A stretch of DNA of 64,000 nt. Source: Cycas panzhihuaensis (lineage: Eukaryota > Cycadophyta). Under the pieces are notes generated by a model. The model saw only the letters and a program-made list of their open reading frames with translations. It did no database searches and was not told the origin of the DNA. The first letter of the stretch is position 1. Every line of letters begins with the position of its first letter. Positions 23,671-36,739 of this stretch are shown one piece after another. A program made the position numbers and the translations under genes. The stretch is from assembly GCA_023213395.1 (NCBI GenBank), contig CM041465.1, positions 124,007,741-124,071,740 of the forward strand, written 5' to 3'.

Positions 23671-23880
23671 CCTCTGATCTGAGAGGGTGGTTTATAGATC
23701 CTAAAGTACTGAATCAGCTTCCTCTGCTGCCACATGAAGCATTTCTTCAAGCAAAGAAACATTAGTAGAGGCAATTGATTTTAGCTCTTCTAAGGTACCA
23801 TTTGACTTTGCCTTATGCAAGCGAACCACATTTTGTAAAGCTTGGATGCCACAACCTTGGAGCTCTATCTAAGAAACGGT
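23671..23880 (-). pseudogene. captured coiled-coil gene fragment, tentatively kinesin-like
   Basis: The minus-strand frame reads IELQGCGIQALQNVVRLHKA, continuing with GTLEELKSIASTNVSLLEEM and EEADSVL. Two TAG stops lie where Gln is expected, before a final TTLSDQRG. It is helical and charged, like the stalk or tail of plant kinesin-5, but that match is from memory and uncertain. It shares orientation with the nardilysin-like piece and is separated from it by about 230 bp of non-coding sequence. The two may be unrelated exons brought together. Confidence 0.45.
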
Positions 23881-26869
23881 CGACTAAGATGTAAGAGGCA
23901 GAGACTTCCTATTCATCTTCCTTTCCACCTTCTTGTCGAACAGATAATTCGAGGCAATGAGAACCAGCCCCAGCCCATTTTTTTTTCATATATAAAACAT
24001 TTGTATTTGGTTAATTCATTGGTGCGTCTCACTACATAGAGCCGTAGCTTTTTTGGGAAGGCATAGTTGTGCCGCAACTCGCTCTCAACTTTTTCCTTTT
24101 TATATAAAAAAATTATATATACATATATTTTTATACACATTACTGGCATCGACAGTAAATATTTCATGTTTATTCGGGGCGAACAACAAATCTAAACTTT
24201 CTATGATAGTTTTTTCTCTGTTTCTATATGTGTATTTTTTAATATTTTTATGAAATTTATTTTTTTCCTTTTATTCTGTTCAAAGGTGACCTCCGTGTGA
24301 TCTTTCTCCATTCTGCCAGGCGTGATTTGATTGATTTTTTTGGACTGTTCACATCTTGTATACTCTGCGTAATCAAATCGATGCCAACAATAATTGTTAT
24401 CCATATACATTACCTTTTATAAAGTTTATAAAACATTAAAGAAAATTGTATATGTTTTGAAATCCGGCCACTTAAAGGATATAGCCCCTTTGATAGTAGT
24501 CCTTGGTCACAAGATCATCTCTACGTGACTGTTACCCATTGCAAAGGAGCTAACAAAAACATTTTTTTCTTTTCTTTTTTTAATTTTTAATTTTTACATA
24601 GGGTTATTAGTGTTTTTTTTGCCATAACTCCTCATTGAATCATCGGTTTCAGACGAAACTAACTTCATTGGATCAGAATTCTTTTGTAGATCAATTTTGA
24701 CTAGTCATATAACCAATTTGGTGCATATTTGACCTCGTTTCAGTTGATTTAAAGTCAATCAACCCTTTTTTCAGCATTTTTTTAATTTTTTACAAAATCA
24801 TTTTTTGAACTGATTGTATTTTATTACCTGGAAACTATTTTCTACCCAAATTTATTCTACATTGATCTAGTTTAATAAACTTCATTACCCATATTTTTTT
24901 TTATTTTTTAGAATTTATTTTGACCATTGTTTTAATCATTGAAATTGACATTTTAGTGGTTTTTAGCATTTTTTTAACATTTTTACATAAAGGTACTTGT
25001 TATTGTTTTTATTGTAACTTTTCTGTTTGACATCCAAATTCAGTTCCATCAGTTTTATTGGAAAGTTGACTCATTCCCCTTTGAACTGACATATTTTTTC
25101 ATATGTACTAAGGTGTTTTTACTTATTTTCAAATCTATTAAAATTATACTACTTAATAGTCTCAATCTGTCATTTTTCGCATATTTTCATATAAAAATTT
25201 TCAAAACTTTTCAACCAAAAATATATTTAGTAGTTTTAAAAAACATATTTGATATTTTTTAAATACTTTCTAAAGTTTTTATTAGTAATTTTATGCAATT
25301 TTAAGCTCCATGTTCCTGTTAGGCCTCAAAAGGAGGTCTGTACCTTTGAATCATTCAAATCTTGACTTATTGGAACCTGTTTTCAAAACGGTTAGTTCCA
25401 TTGGATTCACATTTTATTAATCTACATATTGATACAATTTCAAGTCATTCTGACATTGTTTAGTATAGTTTTCAAGCTGTCAAAGTTAAGTATACAAGTA
25501 CATCTGAATAGGCTTGCCCTTCAAATTTTTTAAGAAAATTCTATTTTATTTCTCATTGGTTGTTCATGATATATGTTTAAGGCTTTTATTTGACCTTCAT
25601 ATAAGTATTTTTAAGTTGTTTAGTAACAAAAATTATTTATAAAATAACTAAAAATATACATACATATATTTTATTTTTCAACTATATATATCTTTCTCAA
25701 AGCAAAGTTTTTTTATATACTAAAAAAGGAAAGTCTTTTTTTCTTGCAATGAAGTTTTATATTTACTTATTTGAGAAATTAAAGGTTGAAAACTCTTTAT
25801 TTCAAGTTTATTTCAGTTTTGTATAAGTAAAAAAGATCCTTATTATATTCATATTTAAAGTTTACGTTAAACGCATAATTATTGAAAGTTTTCTTATTTA
25901 TCAAGTGTATTTGAAATTCTATATCATAAGTGTGTCATTTATTTGAAAAGTATACATTTATTAAAAAAATTTTATTCATTATTATTGAAAAATATTATAT
26001 TTTTCTTACACTTATAAAAATTACATTTAATTTTATTTTCAAATACATATTTCATCCATTTGAAGAGTATTATATCTTTTGAAAAATGAGATTTTATTTA
26101 TTTCAAAAGTTTATTATTTATTTCATCTTGCTTAGAGCATATTATTTTACTTTCCAATTTTTTCTTTATTATATTAAAAGAACTTTCTTTTTTTAAGCAA
26201 GACCACATTGCTAATTAGTTTAATTTTTATATTAAACAAGGTAAATCCGAATTGAACCACCCTATTTTTTCAGCCTTGCAAAGGGAACGGTTAGAACCCC
26301 TGAAGTTATCACCCCACACATGTTAATCAACCTACTCATATTAGATGAGGTCATCCATTAGCTATCAGGTATAATTAGTGGCAGGTTGAGGTGTAGAACC
26401 TATTCATTTCATGGTGTTTAGAGACCAAGGCTAGACCTGGAGAGGGTAAGCGCCTTGGTTCGAGAACCTTCACCACTAGGTCTGTCGTTAGACATAAGTC
26501 CAGTGTAAGTGGACCAACAATTCAGGGGGGTGTCAAAGCCTTCTTAGTAGCCTGTGTACTAAGGTATATAGAGCCTAGTGCTCACATACCAATATATTGG
26601 GTCCCTGTTTTACTATATGTGGGCAGGCACCATTAGATAGAATGACAACTTAAGGATGCCCCAGGAGAAACTTAAACTTAGAGCCTAGTAGCCTTTCTAG
26701 GTCCTAATTCACTTGTTTAAAACTTCGGGAAAACTTTGGGATATATTTGGAAATAAATATTTCATTTAAACTTTTTTTAAAATTTTTTACATTTAAATAT
26801 TTTTTTTAATATTTTCATTTAACTTTTTTGATATTGTATTTATCACATTTTACACAACTTTAGTTCAAA

Positions 26870-27960
26870 ATGACATCTAGTTTTAGGAACATGATTATCC
26901 CAAAATTTGATGGAAATAATTTTCTTAACTGGAGTAGGAGGATGAGGCCCATCCTCATAAAAATTGATATGTGGGATATAGTAAGAACTAGTTATAATAA
27001 AATGGGACAAAATCCAACCGATGCAGAAAAAGTTACATACAAAGAAAATATCAAAAAAGATAACGAAGTATTATTCCTTATCTTTTACACATTAGAAAAT
27101 CATGCATTTCCACGAGTCAATGAATCTGTTAAGTCCAAATAGGCTTGGAACACTTTATAACTTATATATAAAGGAGCTACCTCCTCTAAATTATAAAACT
27201 TGAGAAGTAAGTTCAAAAATTTATGTATGATGCCTCACGAATCAGTAACTAAATTCATGACCAAAATTCAAGATATCGTTAACCAAATGAGATCACTTGG
27301 GGATACCTTAACCGAACAAAGGGTAGTTGAAAGAATTCTTCGATGTGTAGGAGTCGTAAGACGTTTTAAAATGGTAGCTACTAGTATTAGCATATCAAAA
27401 GATCTAAGTACCCTCAAAGTAGAACACCTTAGTGCTATGCTCATGTCTATAGAAGAGCAATAAAATGTAAATGAAACTTTAGAATATGCTTTTGCTACAA
27501 AGACCCACATTTAATCTAACCCTTAAGTAGAAACCTCAAAACAAAATGAATCTCCTCCAAGGAGAAAAGATGGAAATCCTATAAACAAAACCAAATAAGA
27601 TCCTCCACGATATCAAGCCCCTCACAAAAACAGACTAGGAGGACCCCCACAACATGAAAACCCTCCAAGAAATCCTAACACTTCAAGAAATCCCAACCAA
27701 AGAAGACAAGTTAATAATCATCCTTACTGTCCACATTCTTATGGGAATTCGCAACCTTCAAGATCAACTCAGAACTATCGTGATAACCAACCAAGAAACA
27801 ATCCTACTCAATTCTATGAGAAAAATGGGAGATCTTTCAATCTTGATCGTTCTCAACCAAGGAGTTGAAGCCTCAGTTATGGAAAAAGAGATCAATTATA
27901 TTGTACTTATTATCATAAAAATGATCACACTGAAGATAAATATTTTTTAAAACATGGACC
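26870..27960 (+). pseudogene. Element E gag
   Basis: Starts at ATG 26870 with MTSSFRNMIIPKFDGNNFLN, the usual copia gag opening. It continues through KFMTKIQDIVNQMRSLG and VVERILRCVG to about 27463. A basic, Asn/Pro/Gln-rich region follows with a frame change near 27650. The zinc knuckle near 27898-27945 reads CTYYHKNDHTEDKY, where two Cys have become Tyr (TGT/TGC to TAT/TAC). Four or more stop codons are present. The body is related to the gag of element F at 44575. Confidence 0.9.
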
Positions 27961-28054
27961 ACCCCCTAGAGAACATGCGTCAAATTCATCGGAATCTAAA
28001 ATTAATAATATGTTATTTCTATCTAGTTTTTCTACTAAAGAAGAAGAGGATGAT

Positions 28055-31000
28055 AGTTAGTATATTGATTCAGGTTATTCCATCCACATGACCCATAAAG
28101 AATAGTTATTTCAAACTTTGGATACAAATAGAAAAGGGTCAATTATGTTTGAAGATAATACTTCTCATAAATCAATTGAAAAAGGTAACATTGCCTTGTT
28201 GACTGATATTGGTGAATATAGATACTTGAATGATGTTCTATACATCCTTGCTTTAAGGAAAAACTTACTATCGATAGGACAGATGATGGGACAAGATTAT
28301 AAAGTAATTTTTGACAATGGCGAATATGTCATCAAAGACAAAAGATAAAATAAAGCTATTGTTGCTAGAGGTATAATGATTAAAGATCATTTATTTAAGC
28401 TTATCCTCACCCCTTCAGATACCTATGTCCTTAGAACCTCAACTACTATGGATAATGATTTATGGCATCGACGTTTCGGTCATCTTAATTACAACAATTT
28501 AGCTCTTATCAAAATATTAGATATGGTTAATGGTTTACCCCCTATTGATGTTAATAAAGAGTTATGTGAGGGATGCCTTCTTGGCAAACAACATAGAGAA
28601 AGCTTTCTAGATTTTAGTCATCATGCTTTTGCCCTGCTTCAACTAGTATACACAGATATTTGTGGACCAATGACTACTCCCTCCTTAGTAGGTGCCAAGT
28701 ATTTTCTCACATTTATTGATGACTTTACAAGAAATACATTGGTGTTCTTTCTAAAATATAGATTTGATGCTTTTGACCACTTTGTTGACTTCAAAACCTT
28801 CGTTGAGCGACAAAGTGGATATCATATCTTTTCTCTAAGATCAAATAATGGGGGAGAGTTTAACTCTAATACTTTCAAGGATTATTGTATCTGTCATGGG
28901 ATTAGGAAACAACTTACCAACCCCTACACCCCACAACAAAATGGTGTAGCGGAAAAGAAAAATAGAACTATCGTAGAAATGGCATGATGTATACTTAAAG
29001 ATAAAAACTTAGGCCATGAATTTTGGGCTGAAGCAGTTCATACTATAGTCTACCTACTTAATAGATGTTCCACCAAAGTACTTAAGTGGAAAACTTTAGA
29101 AGAAGCATAAACTGGTTATAAACCTAGTATACATCACCTTAGGGTATTTGGATGTTTAGCCTATGTCCATGTTCTTGACCAAAGAAGAACTAAATTAGAT
29201 GACCATAGTGTCAAAAGTATCTTTATTAGATATAGTGAATCATCAAAATCTTACAAAGTTTATGATCTAAAATTAAGAAAAGTTATAGTCAGTAGAGACA
29301 TCAAATTTTAAGAAGATAACTACTACCAAAATAATCAAGAATAACATAAGGATATTAGCATTAAATTTGATACATCAAATAAATCCAAATATGTACCTCC
29401 TATGTGGAGAAATATTCAAGAACCCACTAGGGAAGCAACATCATCTCAACCACCATCACAACCTCTACCCAAATAGATTCAATGTAACCATGACTTAGGA
29501 AATATATTGGATAACAATAGAAGATCTATAAGCTCACAAAAGGTCAACTTTACTCTAATGAGCAAGCTACTCGAAAGTTGTGATCCTCAAACCTTTAATG
29601 AGGCTAATCAACATGAGTGTTGGTAGAAAACCATGCAAGAGGAATATAAGTCCATCATTAAAAATGATACTTGGGAACTTGTAAATTTACCACCAAAGAA
29701 GAAAGCTATTGGAACCAAATGGGTCTATAAGACCAAGTTCCACTCTGATGGCTCCATTGATAAATATAAAGCTCGTTTAGTTGCTAAAGAATATGCCCAA
29801 AGAGAAGGCATAGACTATACTGAAATATTTATCCCAGTCACTAGGATGGAATCTATTCGTATGATCATAAGCTTAGCCGCCCAAATGGGTTGGAAAGTTT
29901 ATCAAATGGATGTAAAAAGTGCTTTCTTAAATGGTTATATCAAAGAAGATATCTATGTCACTCAACCCCTCAATTTTGAAGTTAGGGAGAAAGAAAACAA
30001 AGTGTACAAGTTAAAGAAGGTAGTATATGATCTAAAACAAGCACCCACGGCTTGGTATTCCCATATAGATAAGTATCTTAAAGATCAAGGATTTGAAAGA
30101 TCTCAAGTAGATCCAAATCTATACACCAAAGTTAAGGGAAATTCGATATTGATTATAGGACTCTATGTGGACGATTTAATCTATACTGGAAATAACTCTC
30201 ATCTTTTAAATCAATTTAAAGATACTATGTGTAAGGAATTTGAGATGATAGACTTAGGCCTTATGCATTACTTCCTAAGATTAGAAGTTTAGTAGGATAA
30301 ACAAGGAATATTTATCTCTCAACGTAAATATATATTAGATCTTCTACAAAGATTCAAAATGACAAACTGCAAACCATTGTCAATACCAACAAAAATTAGA
30401 ATTAAACTTTCTAAGATAGATAACTTGATTTTGATTGATCCCACTCTCTATAGACAACTGATTGGCAGCCTAATATATTCAACTTCTACTCGACCTAATA
30501 TAACATATTCAGTAAGTGTTGTGTCCAGATTTATACAGGATCCAAAGACATCTCATTGGTAAGCTGCTAAAAGAATCCTTAGATACCTTAAAGGGACTCC
30601 AAATTTTGGGTTATACTACAAAGCTACATCTAAATTTCAGTTAACTGGTTACATAAATTCAGATTGGGCCGGTGATGTCGATGATAGAAAATATACCATA
30701 GGTTATGTATTTAGTATGGGATCAGCAGCGGTAGCTTAGAGTACAAAGAAACAAAATATCATTTTCTTATCCACAGCCGAAGTAGAGTATAAAGCTGCAG
30801 TGTTAGGAGCCTGTGAATCAATATGGTTAAGAAGACTTTTACAGGATTTTCAAATTAAATAGCAAGGTCCCACTAGAATTTGGTGTGACAATCAAAGTGT
30901 TATTCAAATGACCAAAAATCTAATATTCCATGGCAGAACAAAGCATATTGAAACTCAATACCACTTCATTCAGGAACTTGTACAAGCATATGAGATAGAG

Positions 31001-31122
31001 TTGACTTATTACAGTACAGAAAATCAAACAGTAAATATTTTTACGAAGGCTTTGGGAAAAATTAAATTTAAGAAATTCAAAGACAATTTGGGAGTCATAC
31101 ATATTAGGCTTATGGGGGAGAA
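28055..31122 (+). pseudogene. Element E pol: protease, integrase, RT, RNase H
   Basis: The protease IDSG triad is intact at 28065-28076. The integrase reads 203 residues without a stop at 28376-28987. It has WHRRFGHLNYNN and CEGCLLGK of the zinc domain, then YTDICGP, RSNNGGE (second catalytic Asp now Asn) and NGVAEKKNR (Glu kept). RT reads 219 residues at 29633-30292 with TKWVYKTKFHSDGSIDKYKA, QMDVKSAFLNG and an intact YVDD at 30164-30175. RNase H runs from STAEVEYKA near 30773 to VNIFTKALG near 31045. The final frame runs through the PPT into the 3' LTR and stops at 31199. It is defective but the best preserved polyprotein here. Confidence 0.94.
31111..31122 (+). other. polypurine tract of element E
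   Basis: TATGGGGGAGAA immediately before the 3' LTR. Confidence 0.9.
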
Positions 31123-31461
31123 TGTTGGGAATAATCCCAATGTGGTAAGTGCACTTGAGTGCTTAGGGCCCCTCAAAGCCACCTTTGAGGGCCCCTAGGG
31201 CACCTTGAGCCACTCAACAGCCTCTTGGACCTAACGCCACTTACTTGAGGTACGTATTTCATTTAATTTTTTAATATATTTTTAATTTACCTTGGTTAAT
31301 GTACAGCTAGGGTGATGGCACTCGACGCCTCTCTGAAATTTATTATTTAAGGGACGGAAATACCTCCCAAGTATTTATCAACACCGCTAATTATCGAAAA
31401 TCACTGTTATACTCAAAATGCTCTCGTTCTAAAGTCCTGCTCTGCTCCTCCAGCTCTATCA
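31123..31461 (+). repeat. 3' LTR of element E
   Basis: 339 bp, partner of 22260-22597; TGTTGGGAATAATCCC at the start and CTCTATCA at the end. Confidence 0.95.
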
Positions 31462-31466
31462 ATTTA
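31462..31466. repeat. target-site duplication ATTTA of element E, right
   Basis: Exact copy of 22255-22259. Confidence 0.93.
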
Positions 31467-32177
31467 CATAATCCATAAAATAAACTTATTATATTTGATC
31501 ATTCCACCATCTTGAGCCTATTTACACACTCGCCAAGGTTGAGATATCTTAGTTGGCTGAATTTTAGATCCTAAGGGAGGTATGGGTTTCAAGGTAGGTT
31601 TAGACTTAACTAGAATACTTGTGGAGTGATAGGTTAACTATACCTATGGGTTCACTTCAAGGATTATCCTAATAACTAATTAGGATAACTAAAACCTTAA
31701 TGTAAGATTAGAATCAACTCAGTCCAATATCTATCATAGCCATGGGATAGACACGTACTATTTGACTCTTCAGAGGAGGTATATAGTTACTCACTGGTGA
31801 ACTGAGTAAGGATTAGGAGTGCTTGGGCTCTACTATAACTTGGATTTCATCATCAAGTGAAGGTGTGGGTATTGCAGGTGAAGGCCCTAATCATATACTA
31901 GAAGCCTTAAGCATTGAATCAATACCTCACCTATATTTGGATATAAGTTAGAGGTTAGTGGCATGGCATATTATCACTCTTTTCTAGCTCTACATTAAAC
32001 CACATTCTTACATGATCACTCATACTCATTCTTTATAGTTATTTAAAAATATTTAATCATTTCTTATATCCTCATCATAACATTTATTTCTATATCCCTA
32101 TTGTGCCAGGTGTACTAGCCACATATATCTATGACACATACTTTTATCAACTCTTCTACTTCTTTATCATCATCACT
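31467..32177 (+). other. leader of element B, part next to gag
   Basis: Resumes directly after element E. It aligns with the gag-proximal leader of G (about 17940-18620, inverted). No gene is visible. Confidence 0.72.
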
Positions 32178-33350
32178 ATGTCATCATAATTTAAGTAGAA
32201 TGATAACTATATATTGAAAGATAAAGAAAATTAGGATTTACAGTATACTGGAGTTAAAAATATTACAAAGTATGAAGGTCTTTGGAGAGCCCACTTACGA
32301 CCTATACCCATTATACCTGTAATAGATATAACACCTGCTTCTAATGGAACTGCTCTAATATCTCCTATAGATACCATAGCCAAACTATAATGGGAGATAG
32401 ATGATGAAAATATTCAAGCAGGAATTTTATTAGTTATTGATCACTCCTTACATAATTTGATTAACAAAGAGTAATATGATACATCCTAGAAGGTCCTCAA
32501 AGTTCTCAAGAAGAATATTGATATTAAGTCAAACCTAAAATTTATTCATCTTGTACTAAAATTAAACAAACTAAAAATGCAGAAGGGACAAGATCATAAG
32601 ATAATAAAGCTCTTTCAACTAATAAAATAGGTAATTGACAAAGATTTTAAGATCTAATACATCACTTAGGTATTTTTGATCAAATAATATCTACATGTCC
32701 TTTATTACAAAAACTTACTTGAAAGTCTTTAATCTAGTGGAATATTGAAGACACTTAACTTCGAAGCACTTACTAAGAAGTTCATAGAATTTGACAAGAC
32801 CTTTGATACCAACTTTATGGCATCTAACTCTCTTCTAGATGCAGTCTTTGAGGTGGAAGAAGAAGCTTGCTACATAAAAAATCAAGGTCCCTCTCATGGC
32901 GAAGGAAACAATCGAGCAAGAGGAAGAGAAAAAAATAAGGAAAATTATCCACAAGGTTAACTAAACCTTTAGTCATAGCCTTGATAGTCCCAAGGCCAAG
33001 GGCCACTTCAACAAAAAATAAGATAATTAGGCCAAACCAGTACGCCTTCAGGGACTAGAAATCAAACTATTATGTGTGAATAGTGTAACTATAAAGGACA
33101 CTTTGCAAAAGATTACAAAACCACCACTTAGAAGTTGGCCCAGTTCTAATCAAAATATGGAGCTCACAATATTAAAGAAACTTGTGAAGAATCATTTAGT
33201 AGTGTAAGTTTTGCACAAACTCATTTTTAAATAATTAAGGAATCTTTAGCATCAAATGTTATTGACTAACCACAGAGATATTTTGAAGCTCGATGTGGAT
33301 ATGTCACTTGTGAATTCCCTTCACCGATGCTAATCCTTATTAGAATTGTA
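32178..33350 (+). pseudogene. Element B gag
   Basis: The ATG at 32178 opens a frame matching the gag of G, with YGGLWRAH-like sequence near 32270-32300, LLVIDHSLHNLINKE near 32430 and an open stretch at 32745-32960. The zinc knuckle near 33072-33115 reads C-E-stop-CNYKGHFAKDY, so it has gained a stop codon and lost its last Cys. Many stops at Gln and Trp positions. Pairwise it is more decayed than G. Confidence 0.85.
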
Positions 33351-33359
33351 AATAGCATT

Positions 33360-36300
33360 GCTTTAATCAATGGACAATGGATATAAAAATAACTCAATAT
33401 ATGATATGTAATCACAGTCTATATCAAACATTTGACTCAATGTTTAAGGAGTTATTCATATGGTTAATAAATCACAATAACTTGTTGAAGGAATTGGTAA
33501 CATTCGACCAAAACTCTCAAGCTTAAGAGATTTTATATTACTCGATGTCCTCTACATATCTAATTTCAAACAAAACCTACTTACATTATCCACACTTGTC
33601 TCTCATAGATTTAATATAAATATAACTACAACTAACCAGACTCTCTATTTTATTAACCCTCTAATTGATTGAGTGGTCTTGACTAGATATCTCACTGGTA
33701 AACTCTTTCGACTGAATAGCTCTCTATCTTCTAAAGCCTATTGTGCCCAAAGCCCTTATGTTGATGAAGAATTTATATTTAATACCATTGTGACCCATGT
33801 AAAGGTTTTATACAAAGCTCTTTGGCATGCTTGCATAGGCCATATTCACATCAATCAACTTAGATATCTTTGTAGCACTCTTCCAAGTCTTCCAAAATTC
33901 TCCTCCAAGCCCTTCAAATGTAAAGCATATATCATTGCCAAACCTCATAGATAACCCTTTACTAAAGATCAATAGAAATCAAGTCATCTATTAGAATCAG
34001 TACACTCTGATCTATGTGGACCAATACCCATTCCTTCACTAAAGGGCAAGTTATATTACATATCTTTCATTGATGATTTTACTAGGAAAGTATGGGTAGC
34101 TTTTCTGGCCAAGAAACATGAAGCCTTTAAAGTATTTAAAGAATTCAAAGCTTGCACTAAAGAAAAGTCAAGCTATTAACTCAAATGTCTTCGAATTGAT
34201 AATGGTGGCAAATATACCTCACATGAGTTTGAAAGCTACCTTCAAGACAATGGCATTAAATATCAAATAACAATAGTAGGTACCTCATAATAAAATGAAG
34301 TTACTGAGTGCATGAATAGGACAATCATAAACATAGCTCAAGCTATGTTAGTATACAAAAATATACTTGCTTACCTATAGGAAGAAGCTATTTGGATAGT
34401 TGTTTATTGTATTAATTTTGTTAGCCCATCAAAGGAAGGATAATCACCTAATGAAAAGTGATCAGGATAGACCCCCACTATTCACTACTTTAAAATTTTT
34501 AGCTGTACATGCTATGCCTATATTCTAGATTCAAATAGAAATAAACTCTAAATAAGGGTACTTAAAGGCATTTTTGCCACATACCCTATAGACAAGAAAG
34601 AGTACAAGGTCTTTATACCTTTACAATGAAAAATTATCATTATAATAGACATCACTTTTGTAGAGATAGAGGATCAGTTACTTAGACTAGACTCTAATAT
34701 AGCTTTATACTGCAACTATAATGCTACTAAGTATGATATTCAGATTCTAAAATTTAGGGAGGAGGGAAGGGGGGAGGGAGGTACATGAGGGACACATATA
34801 AATTACTCAAAATATTAGAATCTAACAACAGATCCCTAAAGGACATAAATTATGATTTTAAAATAATAAGTATATATCCAGCATCATCCTTTGAGAATAA
34901 TATAGCTGACAAAGGCAAAGTTATTATAGAATAATCATCCTCTTTACCTTTAATTAAAAAAGGTAAAATGGTGGTAGAAGGACCATCTTCCCTAGGCACA
35001 TCAATATCCTCCTCACCAAATGATCATTTTAATGAATAAGATGAGAACTAATAGGTTGAGAAAACAATGACCTCATTCCCAACTTAAGGATCTCGTAAAG
35101 CCCACTAACTCAATAAGGACATATAACCAAATGAGATGAGTAAAATTAGCACTTGAAGTACCATGGAGTAAATATGTAGGAATCATTTTATATTGAGCTT
35201 AAACCAACAAAATTATACCTTACACTTAATAAAGAGCCGCTCTCATACTAGGAAGCTATAAAATATGTAGGTTAGAGAAATACAATAAACAAAGAATACT
35301 AATCTCTCATAAAAAATTGTACAAGAAATCTCACTAATCTACTACTTAGAAGAAAGGTAGTTTAAAATAAATGGATATTCAAAAATAAATATAGATTAGA
35401 TGGTACCCTAGAAAAACACAAGTTAAGGTTGGTAGCTAAAGGATTCATATAAAGGAAAAGTATTGACTACACTGAAGTCTTTACACCTACAACCAAGTGA
35501 CTTACAATTAGAACTCTTGTAGCCTTAGCTACCCAACATGGCTAGAAAATCCACCAGCTTAATATTGAGACCATATTTCTCAATGGAGATCTTGAAGAAA
35601 AAATTTACATGGCTCATCTAGAAGGATATGACATTGAAGGTCAAGAGTATAAGGCTTACAGTCTCAGAAAGTCCTTATACAGCCTGAAACAAGCCCCTTA
35701 TGCTTGGTTTTCCAAGTTATCTGAAAGAATAAAGTAACTTGGATATGAGGTTTATGACTTCCAAGATATTGATACAATGTTGTTCATCAAGTACTGAAAG
35801 AACAAAGTCACTTATCTTATAATCTTTGTGGATGACATACTAGTAGTGACTAATAGTGAACATGCAATAAACTAGTTGAAAAAGGACCTTGGTAAAATAT
35901 TCAAATTATCTAACCTCAGATTGATGAAATATTACTTAATAGAAATTAAAGTAACACAAAAGAATGAAAAAAAATTCCTCTCCTATGAAATATACATCAA
36001 TGATCTTCTAACCAAGTTTCAATTAGAAGATACTCAACCAGTGGCTATACCTATGGATCCTAATAATAAACTCTCAACTGATAGTGATACTAGGGAGGTA
36101 GAAGCAATACTCTACAGGCAACTTGTAGGTAGTCTCATCTATATTACAAATACAAGGCCAGATATTATACACTCTATTGGCATTCTTACATGATTCATGA
36201 TAAATCCTAAGCAGAATCACTGGCAGGCTACAATTTGAGTGTTAAGATACATAAAGACAACCAATAAATTTAGTCTATTATTTGAACCTAATAATGAATT

Positions 36301-36739
36301 TAAGCTTTCTACATACATAGAGTTAGACTTTGTAGGATATAAAGACACAAAAAGATCCACATCTGAGTATATAACATTTCTTGAAATAACACCAATATCA
36401 TAGAAATCCAGACAATAGAAGATAGTTATTAATTCAACTGTCGAAGCTAAATACATTACTACTTTTGAGACTAGCAAGGAATTAATATGGCTTAGGAAAT
36501 TATTAAAAACATTGAATATCACCCAAACAAGTCCTTTTAACTTTCATATAAATAATCAATTAGTAATCTACATGGTAAAAAATCTTATATTTTATGATTA
36601 TACTAAACACATAAGTATAAAAGTCTACAGGTTTAGAGAACTACTTCATGATAGCATAATTCAATTGGACTAATACCCCACAATAGATCAAGTGGCTAAT
36701 ATCTTCACTAAATTATTGCAAAAGGTGAAGTTTGAATAG
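33360..36739 (+). pseudogene. Element B pol: protease, integrase, RT, RNase H
   Basis: The protease site is obliterated near 33380. The pre-integrase block at 33673-33954 has GKLFRLNSSLSSKAYCAQSP. The integrase core near 34000-34400 has DLCGPIPIPSLKG, DDFTRKVWVAFL and RIDNGG (second Asp kept). A linker at 34750-35120 starts with a G-rich run. RT at 35340-36200 has YSLKQAPYAWFSKL and FVDDILVV at about 35827-35850. RNase H at 36200-36739 ends VANIFTKLLQKVKFE and a TAG that G also has at the same place. Stops are scattered throughout. It has the same domain order as G. Confidence 0.92.
34757..34779 (+). other. G-quadruplex-capable G-rich run in B
   Basis: GGGAGGAGGGAAGGGGGGAG, then GG: four G3 tracts with loops of 4, 2 and 1 bases fit the standard G4 pattern. 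The homologous spot in G (about 15361-15380) has a shorter G run. It lies in the integrase-RT linker. Confidence 0.6.

Larger units (their letters stand above)
22614..26869 (+). other. long leader of element E
   Basis: 4.26 kb between PBS and gag, more than twice the leader of G. The part from about 23200 to 24420 has more mixed composition and contains antisense exon-like pieces (separate entries). From 24420 to 26220 it is AT-rich with no visible gene. From 26220 to 26720 is a less AT-rich stretch of ordinary leader type. The extra length is best explained by captured or inserted DNA. Confidence 0.7.
22260..31461 (+). mobile_element. Element E: Ty1/copia retrotransposon with captured gene fragments
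   Basis: 9.2 kb, LTR to LTR, with exact duplication ATTTA. The LTRs are 338 and 339 bp with about 38 differences by eye (roughly 89 percent identity), mostly transitions, so it is not recent. The leader is unusually long (about 4.25 kb) and carries antisense host-gene fragments. Gag-pol at 26870-31122 is the least damaged coding region in the window. It lies in the leader of copia B. Confidence 0.95.
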
